Assembly: GCA_946612455.1 (NCBI GenBank)
Contig: CAMOER010000006.1
Coordinates: 40,410 to 104,409 of the forward strand
Direction: 5' to 3'
DNA: 64,000 nucleotides
DNA from: UBA3305 sp002373555
GTDB taxonomy: Bacteria > Bacillota > Clostridia > Lachnospirales > Lachnospiraceae
Shown here: piece by piece, positions 56,859-64,000 of the stretch
Numbering within the stretch: the stretch's first letter is position 1
Layout of the letters: every line of letters begins with the position of its first letter
Position numbers and translations under genes: made by a program
The notes under the pieces: model-generated
Databases searched by the model: none
The model's input: the letters and a program-made list of their open reading frames with translations, nothing else
What the model was told of the DNA's origin: nothing

Positions 56859-59447
56859 TTACTGAATATACAGTTCGCCGTTCGCGGCATCCACCACGAT
56901 ATCGGTGTTCTCTGAAATATCGCCTGCGATGATCCGCTTTGCGATCATTGTCTCGAGCTTTCGCTGCAGATACCGTTTGATCGGTCTTGCGCCGAAGTTC
57001 GGATCATAGGCGTCTTCAATCACCTGATCCTTCGCAGCCTTCGTAAGCGATACGGTCAGCCGCTTGTCCTCCAGCCGTTTGTTCAGATTGGCGACCTGCA
57101 GATCCACGATCTTCGCGATCTGATCCCGCATCAGCGGATGATAGATCACGATCTCATCGAGCCGGTTCAGGAATTCCGGACGGAAGCTCTTCTTCAGCAG
57201 CGCATCGACGGCATCCAGCGCCTCTTCGCTGATCTCGCCGTTCTCCTGAATACCCTCCAGCAGATAGGAGGAACCGAGGTTGCTCGTCAGGATAATGATC
57301 GTGTTCTTGAAGTCTACCGTACGGCCCTGCGAATCGGTGATCCGGCCGTCGTCCAGCACCTGCAGCAGGATGTTGAACACATCCGGGTGCGCCTTCTCGA
57401 CTTCGTCCAGCAGGATGACGGAGTAAGGATGGCGTCTGACGGCCTCTGTCAGCTGACCGCCTTCTTCATAGCCGACATATCCGGGCGGCGCTCCGACCAG
57501 TCTGGAAACGGAGAATTTCTCCATGTATTCACTCATATCGATCCTGACGATATTGTGTTCGTCATCGAACAATGCTTCCGCAAGGGCCTTGGCCAGCTCG
57601 GTCTTGCCGACACCGGTGGGACCCAGGAAGAGGAACGAGCCGATCGGCCGGTTGGCATCCTGGATGCCGGCACGGGACCGGAGGATGGCTTCGGCTACTT
57701 TCGTGACCGCTTCATCCTGGCCGATGACACGTTTGTGCAGAATGTCGTCCAGATGCAGGAGCTTTTCGCGCTCGCCCTCCATCAGCTTGGAGACCGGGAT
57801 GCCGGTCCATCTGGCAACGATCCGGGCGATCTCTTCATCCGTCACGGCGTCACGAAGCAGGGAATCGGATTTGTCCGTCTTGTCTTCATGCGCTTCCGCT
57901 TCTTCCAGTTCTTTTTTCAGGGCAGGCAGCTTCCCGTATTTGAGTTCGGCTGCCTTGTTCAGGTCATAATCGCGCTCCGCACGCTCGATCTCCAGGCCGA
58001 CGGCCTCGATCTCTTCACGCAGTTTCTGCACCTTCCCGATGGAATTCTTTTCGTTCTCCCAGCGGGCCTTCATTTCATTGAACTGTTCCCGCATTTCCGA
58101 AAGCTCTTTCTGTACTTCGGCCAGATGCTCTTTCGACAGCTGGTCATCTTCCTTTTTCAGCGCAGCTTCCTCGATCTCATGCTGCATGATCTTTCTGGCG
58201 ATCTCATCCAGCTCCGTCGGCATGGAATCCATTTCCGTCTTGATCATCGCGCAGGCTTCATCGACCAGGTCGATGGCTTTATCAGGCAGGAAACGGTCGC
58301 TGATGTAGCGGTCGGAGAGTACTGCTGCGGCAATGAGCGCCTGGTCGTGGATCTTCACGCCGTGGAATACTTCGTAACGCTCCTTCAGACCACGCAGGAT
58401 GGAAATGGTATCTTCGACCGTCGGTTCCTCGACCATGACGGGCTGGAAACGTCTCTCCAGCGCGGCATCCTTCTCGATATATTTCCTGTACTCATCCAGC
58501 GTCGTGGCACCGATGCAGTGCAGTTCGCCTCTTGCCAGCATGGGCTTTAAGAGGTTCCCGGCGTCCATGGCGCCTTCGCTCTTGCCTGCGCCGACGATAT
58601 TGTGCAGCTCATCGATGAACAGGATGATCTCGCCTTCGCTCTTGCGGACTTCTTCCAGGACAGCCTTCAGACGCTCTTCAAATTCGCCCCTGTACTTGGC
58701 ACCGGCCAGCAGTGCGCCCATGTCCAGAGAGAAGAGCTTGCGGTCCTTCAGGTTGGAAGGCACGTCGCCGGCAACGATCCGCAGCGCCAGGCCTTCCGCG
58801 ATCGCGGTCTTGCCGACGCCGGGCTCGCCGATCAGTACGGGGTTGTTCTTGGTCTTCCTCGAAAGGATGCGGATCACGTTCCGGATCTCGGAATCCCTGC
58901 CGATCACGGGATCGAGCTTGCCCTCACGGGCTGTCTCCACCAGATCTCTGCCGTATTTTGTGAGAACATCATAGGTGTCCTCGGGATTGTCGTTCGTTAC
59001 ATGGGCATGGCCGCGGACGGTCTGGAGCGCGTTCAGGAATTCCTTTCGGCTGATCCCGAACATTTTCATGATCTCCTTCATGTCCTTGTCGGCATATTCC
59101 ATCATGGACAGCATCAGATGCTCGACGGACACATAGTCATCCTGCATCTTTTTGGCCTGTGTCTCCGCCTCTGTAAGAGCACGGTTCAGTGCCTGGGAGA
59201 CGTAGACATTCCCGGTATCACCGCTCACCTTCGGATAAGAAGCGATGATGCTGTCCGCTCTGTTTTTTACGGAAGACGGATCGACCGTCATCTTTGTGAA
59301 GAGCTGCGGGATCAGCCCGTTTTCCTGCGAGAGCAGGGCGGAGAGCAGGTGCATCTCCTCGATCTGCGGATTCTGATTCCGGATCGCATTATTTTGAGCT
59401 TCCTGGATCGACTCCATGGATTTCTGCGTAAATTTCTGTATGTTCAT
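56859..59447 (-). CDS. clpB: ATP-dependent chaperone ClpB
   Basis: An 862-residue disaggregase. It has the Clp N domain (1 to about 145), a first AAA domain with Walker A GEPGVGKTA and Walker B IILFIDELHN, the long coiled-coil middle domain (about 400-525) that identifies ClpB, and a second AAA domain with GPTGVGKTE and VILLDEVEKAHPDV. It resolubilises aggregates with DnaK. AAGGAGGTG precedes the ATG at 59447. No CIRCE element or CtsR heptads were seen nearby. It probably shares a transcript with the RHH gene 55 bp upstream. Confidence 0.96.
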   Translation of the reverse strand: MNIQKFTQKSMESIQEAQNNAIRNQNPQIEEMHLLSALLSQENGLIPQLFTKMTVDPSSVKNRADSIIASYPKVSGDTGNVYVSQALNRALTEAETQAKKMQDDYVSVEHLMLSMMEYADKDMKEIMKMFGISRKEFLNALQTVRGHAHVTNDNPEDTYDVLTKYGRDLVETAREGKLDPVIGRDSEIRNVIRILSRKTKNNPVLIGEPGVGKTAIAEGLALRIVAGDVPSNLKDRKLFSLDMGALLAGAKYRGEFEERLKAVLEEVRKSEGEIILFIDELHNIVGAGKSEGAMDAGNLLKPMLARGELHCIGATTLDEYRKYIEKDAALERRFQPVMVEEPTVEDTISILRGLKERYEVFHGVKIHDQALIAAAVLSDRYISDRFLPDKAIDLVDEACAMIKTEMDSMPTELDEIARKIMQHEIEEAALKKEDDQLSKEHLAEVQKELSEMREQFNEMKARWENEKNSIGKVQKLREEIEAVGLEIERAERDYDLNKAAELKYGKLPALKKELEEAEAHEDKTDKSDSLLRDAVTDEEIARIVARWTGIPVSKLMEGEREKLLHLDDILHKRVIGQDEAVTKVAEAILRSRAGIQDANRPIGSFLFLGPTGVGKTELAKALAEALFDDEHNIVRIDMSEYMEKFSVSRLVGAPPGYVGYEEGGQLTEAVRRHPYSVILLDEVEKAHPDVFNILLQVLDDGRITDSQGRTVDFKNTIIILTSNLGSSYLLEGIQENGEISEEALDAVDALLKKSFRPEFLNRLDEIVIYHPLMRDQIAKIVDLQVANLNKRLEDKRLTVSLTKAAKDQVIEDAYDPNFGARPIKRYLQRKLETMIAKRIIAGDISENTDIVVDAANGELYIQ

Positions 59448-59502
59448 AAGATCACCTCCTTACGGTGTTTCGATATTCATTTCTTTCCGGCATTCGGTAT
59501 GC

Positions 59503-60168
59503 TCAGATGATCACGGTATTCTTGTTCGACATCCAGCTGCAGATCAGCCGGTCCAGCTGCTGGAAAAGCAGGATATCCTGCTGCTGCCAGTTCGCAAAAT
59601 AGTGTTTGATGGCGGTATCCAGCAGGTTGATGTAATCGGTAATGGCCGCGCCGACATCATCCCCCGAATAGAACGGGAGATTCAGCGGTATGTACAGCGG
59701 CCGGATTATGCGTCCGTCGCTGTATTCCGCACCGGTGCCGCCGGGCAGGTAGCGCGAAAGCCTTCCGTTCTCCGCGCGGCTCCAGATCATGAAGAAACGC
59801 TCCAGATGGGAGAGGAGCGCGGCATTCTGCGTACGGAAGGAGACCGTCAGCTCACCGCACAGCTCCGGCCGGTCCTGCGTCAGCGTCAGCTGATATTTGA
59901 TGTTCGGCTTGTATTTGAATGCAAGCGGACTCTTGAACGTCAGCATTGAGCCTCTTGCGGAAGTGAGCATCTGAAAGGTGTCCTCCATCTGTCTGGTGAT
60001 GTAGGAAGAGATCTCGCGGATGCGCATCTCCGGGGTGACGTAGGAAATATGTTCCGCCAGGATCCGGTCGACCATGTTCGACCGGCTGGTATTCTGTTCG
60101 TAAGCCATTCTGTCAATGGCTGCTATGATGTCGTCCGAAAGCACCAGACTGTAGATACTCTTGTTCAT
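59503..60168 (-). CDS. Ribbon-helix-helix N-terminal protein of unknown function upstream of clpB
   Basis: A 221-residue protein. Residues 1-45 fit a ribbon-helix-helix DNA-binding domain (SIYSLVLSDDIIAAIDRMAY, then TSRSNMVDRILAEHI). The rest (about 50-221) is an alpha/beta domain without a recognised family, including LTFKSPLAFKYKPNIKYQL and PLYIPLNLPFYSGDDVGAAI. GGAGG precedes ATG 60168. It has its own promoter, and no terminator separates it from clpB, so it may control or co-respond with clpB. The function is not known. Confidence 0.72.
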   Translation of the reverse strand: MNKSIYSLVLSDDIIAAIDRMAYEQNTSRSNMVDRILAEHISYVTPEMRIREISSYITRQMEDTFQMLTSARGSMLTFKSPLAFKYKPNIKYQLTLTQDRPELCGELTVSFRTQNAALLSHLERFFMIWSRAENGRLSRYLPGGTGAEYSDGRIIRPLYIPLNLPFYSGDDVGAAITDYINLLDTAIKHYFANWQQQDILLFQQLDRLICSWMSNKNTVII

Positions 60169-60200
60169 CTCATCGCCTCCGATCTGTTCTTTCTGATAAC

Positions 60201-60228
60201 ATTGTAACACAGTAAAATAATTTGTCAA
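60201..60228 (-). promoter_or_regulatory. Promoter of the RHH gene and probably clpB
   Basis: On the minus strand TTGACA (60228-60223), 16 bp and TACAAT (60206-60201), set in AT-rich sequence. Confidence 0.75.
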
Positions 60229-60335
60229 TAAAATTAATAACAAAAGATGCAAAAATTTGGAACAGGGTCAGCACCTGTTCCATGGCGGGAACCGGAGAGC
60301 GGCAGGACAGGGTACCGGCCCTGCCCCGGCCTGTT

Positions 60336-60506
60336 TCAGTTCTGATGTCTTACGATGGCGTATTCATCATCGTGCCGGTAATACGGGCAGGTCTGCCGGC
60401 GGCTGCCCAGGAGCCTTGCATAGTCATCCTCGTCCATGTTTACAGAGCAGTAATATTCTTCGTCTTCGTCATCCCATTCAAAGTAGCTGCAGTCTTCACA
60501 GTTCAT
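60336..60506 (-). CDS. Small Cys/Asp-rich protein, DUF6472-like
   Basis: A 56-residue protein starting MNCEDCSYFEWDDEDEEYYC, with a second half MDEDDYARLLG and TCPYYRHDDEYAIV. It has four cysteines (CxxC, then two single), a probable small metal site, and is very acidic. It matches my recollection of the DUF6472 family common in Lachnospiraceae, with no known role. GAGGGAACGATC precedes ATG 60506. Confidence 0.75.
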   Translation of the reverse strand: MNCEDCSYFEWDDEDEEYYCSVNMDEDDYARLLGSRRQTCPYYRHDDEYAIVRHQN

Positions 60507-60644
60507 GATCGTTCCCTCGGGTATTTCTTTTTCGCAGCTTATGCCTGCGCACAGAATAACTATAGCATAAGAAAACAAAAAGCGATATAATAGAAAAGGC
60601 AGCAAACGGCTGACTGCTGAACGTATAGACAAGGAGGAAGAATC

Positions 60645-60866
60645 ATGGCGGAACTGAATATCAATGAGATCATCAAAGCGATCGATGCGAAACTGAAAGC
60701 GGATCCCGGCATTGTGGAAAAGGCGAAGAAGGATCCTGCCGGCGCGATCAAGGCTGTTACCGGCATGGAAGTGACCAATCAACAGCTTGCCGACATCGCA
60801 AAGCAGATCGAAGGTAAGGTGGATATGGCACAGGTAAGCGCCTTCCTGAAGAACCTGAAGCTGTAA
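60645..60866 (+). CDS. Small helical protein of unknown function
   Basis: A 73-residue, mostly helical soluble protein (MAELNINEIIKAIDAKLKAD, later MEVTNQQLADIAKQIEGKVD), with no Cys, signal or membrane span. AAGGAGGAAGAATC gives a strong ribosome site for ATG 60645. The stop is 5 bp before thiN, so the two are probably co-transcribed. No family is recognised with confidence. Confidence 0.75.
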   Translation: MAELNINEIIKAIDAKLKADPGIVEKAKKDPAGAIKAVTGMEVTNQQLADIAKQIEGKVDMAQVSAFLKNLKL

Positions 60867-60871
60867 GCAGT

Positions 60872-61531
60872 ATGGAAGACGAACGCAGAACAGAAATACC
60901 GGAAGAGGCCTGCTGCTGTCTGATCGGCGCAGGCCTTTTCGGTGACGGATTTATTCCGCCGGGAGAAGACGGCCTGATCATTGCCTGTGACGGCGGCATC
61001 AGATCCTGCGAAGCGCGCGGGATCCGGCCGGACATGATCATCGGAGACTTTGATTCGCTCGGATTTGTGCCGGACGGGAAAGATGTGATCACACTGCCTG
61101 TCAGAAAGGATGTCACGGATCTCTGGGCCGCTTACGAAGAAGGTGTAAAGCGGGGGTACCGTTATTTCCGGATCTACGGCGCGGCCGGCGGCGCCAGACC
61201 GTCCCATACGGTCGCCAACATCCAGATGCTGACGCATATGGCGCTCGCCGGAAACCGGGGAGAACTGTACGGCGAAGGCGCGGTATACCGGGTGATCCGC
61301 AACGGAACACTGCGGCTTCCCGCAAACGATCCGGAATGCGCCGGACATCTGTCCGTCCTCTCGCTCTCGGAACGATCCGAAGGCGTTTCGATCCGAGGAC
61401 TGTCCTATACGCTGGACGGCGCAGAGCTGACCTACGACTTTCCGCTCGGCGTCGGGAATCTGCCGGACGCGGAAGAAGCGGAGATCTCCGTGGAAAATGG
61501 TACACTCCTGATCATCACGGAACGGGAATGA
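60872..61531 (+). CDS. thiN: Thiamine pyrophosphokinase
   Basis: A 219-residue enzyme: ACDGGIRSCEARGIRPDMIIGDFDSLG contains the substrate/Mg site, VRKDVTDLWAAYEEGVKRGY the second conserved block and GAAGGARPSHTVANIQML the third. It transfers pyrophosphate from ATP to thiamine. It follows the small gene at 60645 after 5 bp, and the ribosome site lies within that gene's end. The length is normal. Confidence 0.92.
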   Translation: MEDERRTEIPEEACCCLIGAGLFGDGFIPPGEDGLIIACDGGIRSCEARGIRPDMIIGDFDSLGFVPDGKDVITLPVRKDVTDLWAAYEEGVKRGYRYFRIYGAAGGARPSHTVANIQMLTHMALAGNRGELYGEGAVYRVIRNGTLRLPANDPECAGHLSVLSLSERSEGVSIRGLSYTLDGAELTYDFPLGVGNLPDAEEAEISVENGTLLIITERE

Positions 61532-61603
61532 AATGTGGAACACAGAAAAATGAAGACGGACAGCAGAATGCAGAGAACAGAGAAAAAGACAAAGGGAGTC
61601 CAG

Positions 61604-62194
61604 ATGGAAAAGATCAGCTTTAAACCCGGAAACATGCTGTATCCCCTGCCCGCGGTCATGGTGTCATGCGGCGAGTTCGGCGGGTATTCGAATATCGTTA
61701 CGGCGGCATGGACAGGAACAGCCTGCTCGGATCCGCCGATGGTCTATGTGTCTCTGCGGCCGGAACGCTATTCCTACGGGATCATTGATGCATCGCGGGA
61801 GTATGTGATCAATCTGGTGACGGAAGATCTTGCGCGGGCGATGGATTTCTGCGGCGTCCGCTCGGGAAAAGATGTGGACAAATGGAAGGAATGCGGACTC
61901 ACGCCGGTCCCTTCTGAGACAGTCAAGTGTCCGGCAATCGCAGAATCGCCTGTCAATATCGAGTGTCGGGTGAAGCAGAAGATCGAACTCGGATCGCATC
62001 ATATGTTCCTGGCGGAGGTGACCGCAGTAAAAGTGAACGGGGAATACATGAATGAGAAGGGTGCGTTTGAACTGAATGCATCGCATCTGCTGGCGTATTC
62101 GCACGGAACCTACTTCGGGCTGGGAAAGAAGCTCGGTACGTTTGGTTACAGTGTGAAAAAGCAGAAAGGGAAAAAAGGAAAGAGCAGGAAATGA
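61604..62194 (+). CDS. Flavin reductase-like FMN-binding protein
   Basis: A 196-residue flavoprotein of the flavin-reductase-like family. It begins ISFKPGNMLYPLPAVMVSCG and contains NIVTAAWTGTACSDPPMVYVSL, RYSYGIIDASREYVINLV and DFCGVRSGKDVDKW, typical for FMN-binding split-barrel proteins in anaerobes. The C-terminus is Lys-rich. AAAGGGAG precedes ATG 61604; an upstream in-frame ATG at 61535 would add a Lys-rich non-family stretch. It is 72 bp after thiN and likely co-transcribed. Confidence 0.87.
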   Translation: MEKISFKPGNMLYPLPAVMVSCGEFGGYSNIVTAAWTGTACSDPPMVYVSLRPERYSYGIIDASREYVINLVTEDLARAMDFCGVRSGKDVDKWKECGLTPVPSETVKCPAIAESPVNIECRVKQKIELGSHHMFLAEVTAVKVNGEYMNEKGAFELNASHLLAYSHGTYFGLGKKLGTFGYSVKKQKGKKGKSRK

Positions 62195-62229
62195 CTGCGC
62201 GGTCAGCGGACGGCAGCACCAATGGCTGA

Positions 62230-62288
62230 TAAAAAGAAGAAAGAACCCCGGGTCAGATCTTCCGAAGGAGAGAAATGATCCGGGGTTC
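62230..62288 (-). terminator. Terminator of the tRNA-Leu pair
   Basis: GAACCCCGG (62243-62251) pairs with CCGGGGTTC (62280-62288) around a structured loop. In the minus direction it is followed by TTTCTTCTTTTT. Confidence 0.85.
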
Positions 62289-62308
62289 CTTTAGAGTAAA
62301 AAAATAAG

Positions 62309-62391
62309 TGCGGGAGAAGGGACTTGAACCCTCACGCACTTCGTGCACATGATCCTTAGTCATGCCTGTCTGCCAATTCCAGCACTCCCGC
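62309..62391 (-). tRNA. tRNA-Leu (anticodon AAG)
   Basis: Minus-strand type II tRNA: acceptor GCGGGAG/CTCCCGC with discriminator A, anticodon stem CATGA/TCATG with loop CTAAGGA (anticodon AAG, codon CUU), long variable arm with GCAC/GTGC, T-arm GGTTCAAGTCC. No encoded CCA. The A34 would normally be edited to inosine. Confidence 0.93.
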
Positions 62392-62420
62392 AACTCAGGT
62401 TGTACAGCGAAAATAAGAAA

Positions 62421-62505
62421 TGCGGATGGCGGGACTTGAACCCGCACCCAAGTAATATGGACATGAACCTGAATCATGCGCGTATGCCAATTCCGCCACA
62501 TCCGC
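62421..62505 (-). tRNA. tRNA-Leu (anticodon CAG)
   Basis: Minus-strand type II tRNA: acceptor GCGGATG/CATCCGC with discriminator A, anticodon stem CATGA/TCATG with loop TTCAGGT (anticodon CAG, codon CUG), long variable arm, T-arm GGTTCAAGTCC. It is first of the pair, transcribed with the AAG tRNA 29 bp downstream. Confidence 0.94.
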
Positions 62506-62530
62506 ATCTGTCGCTTTCGCGTGCCTAGTT

Positions 62531-62559
62531 ATAGTAGCACTAATGGAAATCCTTGTCAA
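62531..62559 (-). promoter_or_regulatory. Promoter of the tRNA-Leu pair
   Basis: On the minus strand TTGACA (62559-62554), 17 bp and TACTAT (62536-62531), about 26 bp before the first tRNA. Confidence 0.8.
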
Positions 62560-62628
62560 TCGAAAAATTAATTTTTTGAAAAATATTTATTTCGTCCGGT
62601 GCAGTGCCGGATCCTGCGAGGAACAAGT

Positions 62629-62656
62629 TTGCTTTATCCTGCGTTTGTGCTATCAT
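62629..62656 (+). promoter_or_regulatory. Promoter of yggS
   Basis: TTGCTT (62629-62634), 16 bp and TATCAT (62651-62656), 38 bp before the ATG. Confidence 0.6.
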
Positions 62657-62694
62657 ATCATGAGATGATTTTGAGACAGTGGAGGCAGAGAAGA

Positions 62695-63384
62695 ATGGTC
62701 ACGGAAAATTATAAAGCAGTTGACAGGCGTGTGTGCGAGGCAGCAGCCCGTGCCGGCAGGGACAGACAGGAGATCGTGCTCATCGCCGTCAGCAAGACAA
62801 AGCCGGTTGAACTGGTCCTGGAACTCGCGGATGCCGGCGTCAAAGACTTCGGCGAGAACCATGCACAGGAGCTGGTGCAGAAATATGATGTGATCCACGA
62901 AGGGATCAACTGGCATTTCATCGGACACCTGCAGCGGAACAAGGTGAAGTACGTTGTCGGGCGGGCCTGCCTGATCCATTCGGTCTCTTCCATGCGCCTG
63001 GCAGAGGAGATCAATAAAGAATCGCTGAAAAAGGGCGTGGTATCCGATATCCTGATGGAAGTGAATATAGCGGAGGAGGAGACGAAATCCGGCATCTCGG
63101 AGGAGGAAGCGGAAGCGCTTCTGCGGCAGATCTCGACACTTCCGGCGCTGCGCGTAAAAGGCCTGATGGCGATCGCGCCGCCGGTGGAAGATCCGGAAGA
63201 GAACCGCGGCTATTTCCGGCAGATGCGGGAGATGAAAGAGAAGTTTCAGGCGCTGGGGCTGCCGCACGTCGATCTTACAGAGCTCTCCATGGGCATGACA
63301 GGAGACTTCGAAGTCGCGATCGAAGAGGGCGCAACGATGGTGCGCGTCGGCACAGCCATCTTCGGAGAACGCCGCTACGAATGA
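62695..63384 (+). CDS. yggS: YggS-family pyridoxal-phosphate homeostasis protein
   Basis: A 229-residue PLP-binding alanine-racemase-fold protein. The PLP lysine lies in LIAVSKTKPVELV, and GENHAQELVQKY, WHFIGHLQRNKVKY, LMEVNIAEEETKSGI and LSMGMTGDFEVAIEEGATMVRVGTAIFG are hallmark segments. It buffers PLP and amino-acid pools and has no catalytic turnover known. GGAGGCAGAGAAGA precedes ATG 62695. Confidence 0.95.
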   Translation: MVTENYKAVDRRVCEAAARAGRDRQEIVLIAVSKTKPVELVLELADAGVKDFGENHAQELVQKYDVIHEGINWHFIGHLQRNKVKYVVGRACLIHSVSSMRLAEEINKESLKKGVVSDILMEVNIAEEETKSGISEEEAEALLRQISTLPALRVKGLMAIAPPVEDPEENRGYFRQMREMKEKFQALGLPHVDLTELSMGMTGDFEVAIEEGATMVRVGTAIFGERRYE

Positions 63385-63503
63385 AAACATATCGCGGGAT
63401 TTACTTTATAAATAAAAATGTCCGTTGAACTTTCGATTGTTTTGTGGTATAAATAACAGGCAGATAAATACGCTACGGCGGAGATTTTAAAGGAAGAATT
63501 GCA

Positions 63504-63944
63504 ATGGATAAAATTGATCGCAAACTGATCAGGCTTCTGCAGGAAAATGCACGTTACACACTGAAGCAGCTTTCGGAGAAGGTCTATCTTTCCTCGCCGG
63601 CTGTTGCCGCAAGGATCGAAAAGCTCGAAGAACTGGGGATCATCACCGGCTATCATGCCGATGTGAGTCTTGAGAAGATGGGATACCATATCACGGCCTT
63701 CATCAACATCGAGATGGATCCCAAACAGAAAGCGAATTTTATACCATATATCACCACCGTACCGAATGTCATCGAATGCAGCGTCGTATCCGGCAGCTTC
63801 GCCGTTCTGCTGAAGGTTGGTTTCCCGAATACCTCCGACCTTGATCTGTTTATCGGACAGCTGCAGAAATACGGCCACACGGAGACACAGATCGTATTCT
63901 CGGTACCGGTCTCCTACAGGGGACTGGCCATCTCGGAAGAATAA
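63504..63944 (+). CDS. Lrp/AsnC-family transcriptional regulator
   Basis: A 146-residue regulator. The N-terminal HTH is DKIDRKLIRLLQENARYTLK followed by LSSPAVAARIEKLEELGII; the C-terminal RAM/AsnC effector domain starts about residue 65 (YHITAFINIEMD, VIECSVVSGSFAVLLKV). Such proteins respond to amino acids. AAGGAAGAATTGCA precedes the ATG. The target gene is not visible; the window ends 56 bp later with nothing recognisable. Confidence 0.92.
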   Translation: MDKIDRKLIRLLQENARYTLKQLSEKVYLSSPAVAARIEKLEELGIITGYHADVSLEKMGYHITAFINIEMDPKQKANFIPYITTVPNVIECSVVSGSFAVLLKVGFPNTSDLDLFIGQLQKYGHTETQIVFSVPVSYRGLAISEE

Positions 63945-64000
63945 AATAACCCATGGGGACAGGCACCAATGGTAGGTAGATTTCATTAAGATAGGTTTTA

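Noticed and set aside
59448..59502. CIRCE or CtsR operator before clpB
   Set aside because: Neither the CIRCE inverted repeat nor CtsR heptad repeats were found near clpB or its upstream gene.

Overview
This window looks like a chromosomal segment of a gut-type Clostridia bacterium, most likely a Lachnospiraceae member (inference). The support is moderately high GC with low-GC promoters, strong AGGAGG ribosome sites with frequent TTG/GTG starts, consensus sigma-A promoters, Glu/Ala-rich lipoproteins, anaerobic metabolism (tungsten-type aldehyde oxidoreductase, anaerobic CbiD-type cobalamin route) and typical gene neighbourhoods. Nearly all of it is ordinary host-like chromosome; no phage, IS transposase or CRISPR array was seen.

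Layout. 1-4.3 kb: the start of niaR (cut by the window edge), tRNA-Leu, a cyclophilin lipoprotein, a Cys-rich micro-ORF, mgtE and a DUF4349 lipoprotein. 4.3-15.1 kb: a sucrose/fructoside operon behind a divergent LacI regulator (binding protein, two permeases, DUF624 protein, amylosucrase-like GH13, GH32, fructokinase), then a shared MsmX/MsmK-type ATPase. 15.1-23 kb: a fructoselysine-type (Amadori product) locus with a divergent GntR/UTRA regulator, an ABC importer without its own ATPase, an FrlD-type kinase and two different FrlB-type deglycases. Between regulator and operon lies an unusual 73-nt tandem hairpin array. 23.3-32.6 kb: an EamA transporter, a surface/redox group (small lipoprotein, transglutaminase-redoxin-LRR fusion, NlpC/P60 wall enzyme, TlpA-like lipoprotein), two alpha/beta hydrolases, an internally deleted methyltransferase and a membrane-anchored MerR protein. 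32.7-43.7 kb: topoisomerase IV-like pair, NAD synthetase lacking its glutaminase cysteine, stand-alone AICAR transformylase, a Phd/HicA-like toxin-antitoxin pair, citC and glgA. 43.8-56.8 kb: cobalamin genes cbiD and cbiF-G-H-JET-A, split by a divergent block with a tungsten aldehyde oxidoreductase, a MoaD-like carrier and a ferredoxin/iron-alcohol-dehydrogenase fusion, plus an alpha-amylase. 56.8-64 kb: clpB with a ribbon-helix-helix gene ahead of it, small conserved genes, thiN, a flavin reductase, two tRNA-Leu genes, yggS and an Lrp regulator.

How it fits together. Sucrose entering by the ABC system can be cleaved by GH32 or converted by the amylosucrase-like enzyme to glucan plus fructose, and fructose is phosphorylated by the kinase. 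The MsmX-type ATPase probably energises both this importer and the Amadori importer. Amadori compounds are phosphorylated by FrlD and split by the deglycases. The aldehyde oxidoreductase operon would interconvert acids, aldehydes and alcohols with ferredoxin as electron carrier.

The observations most worth a second look are the 73-nt array with covarying stems, the ferredoxin/Fe-ADH fusion with a perfect internal ribosome site, the NAD synthetase with Gly at the catalytic Cys position and an acidic insertion, a palindrome that appears to be terminator, -35 box and operator at once, and the Cys-rich micro-ORF before mgtE. All functions come from motif and family recognition by eye; no database search was run.
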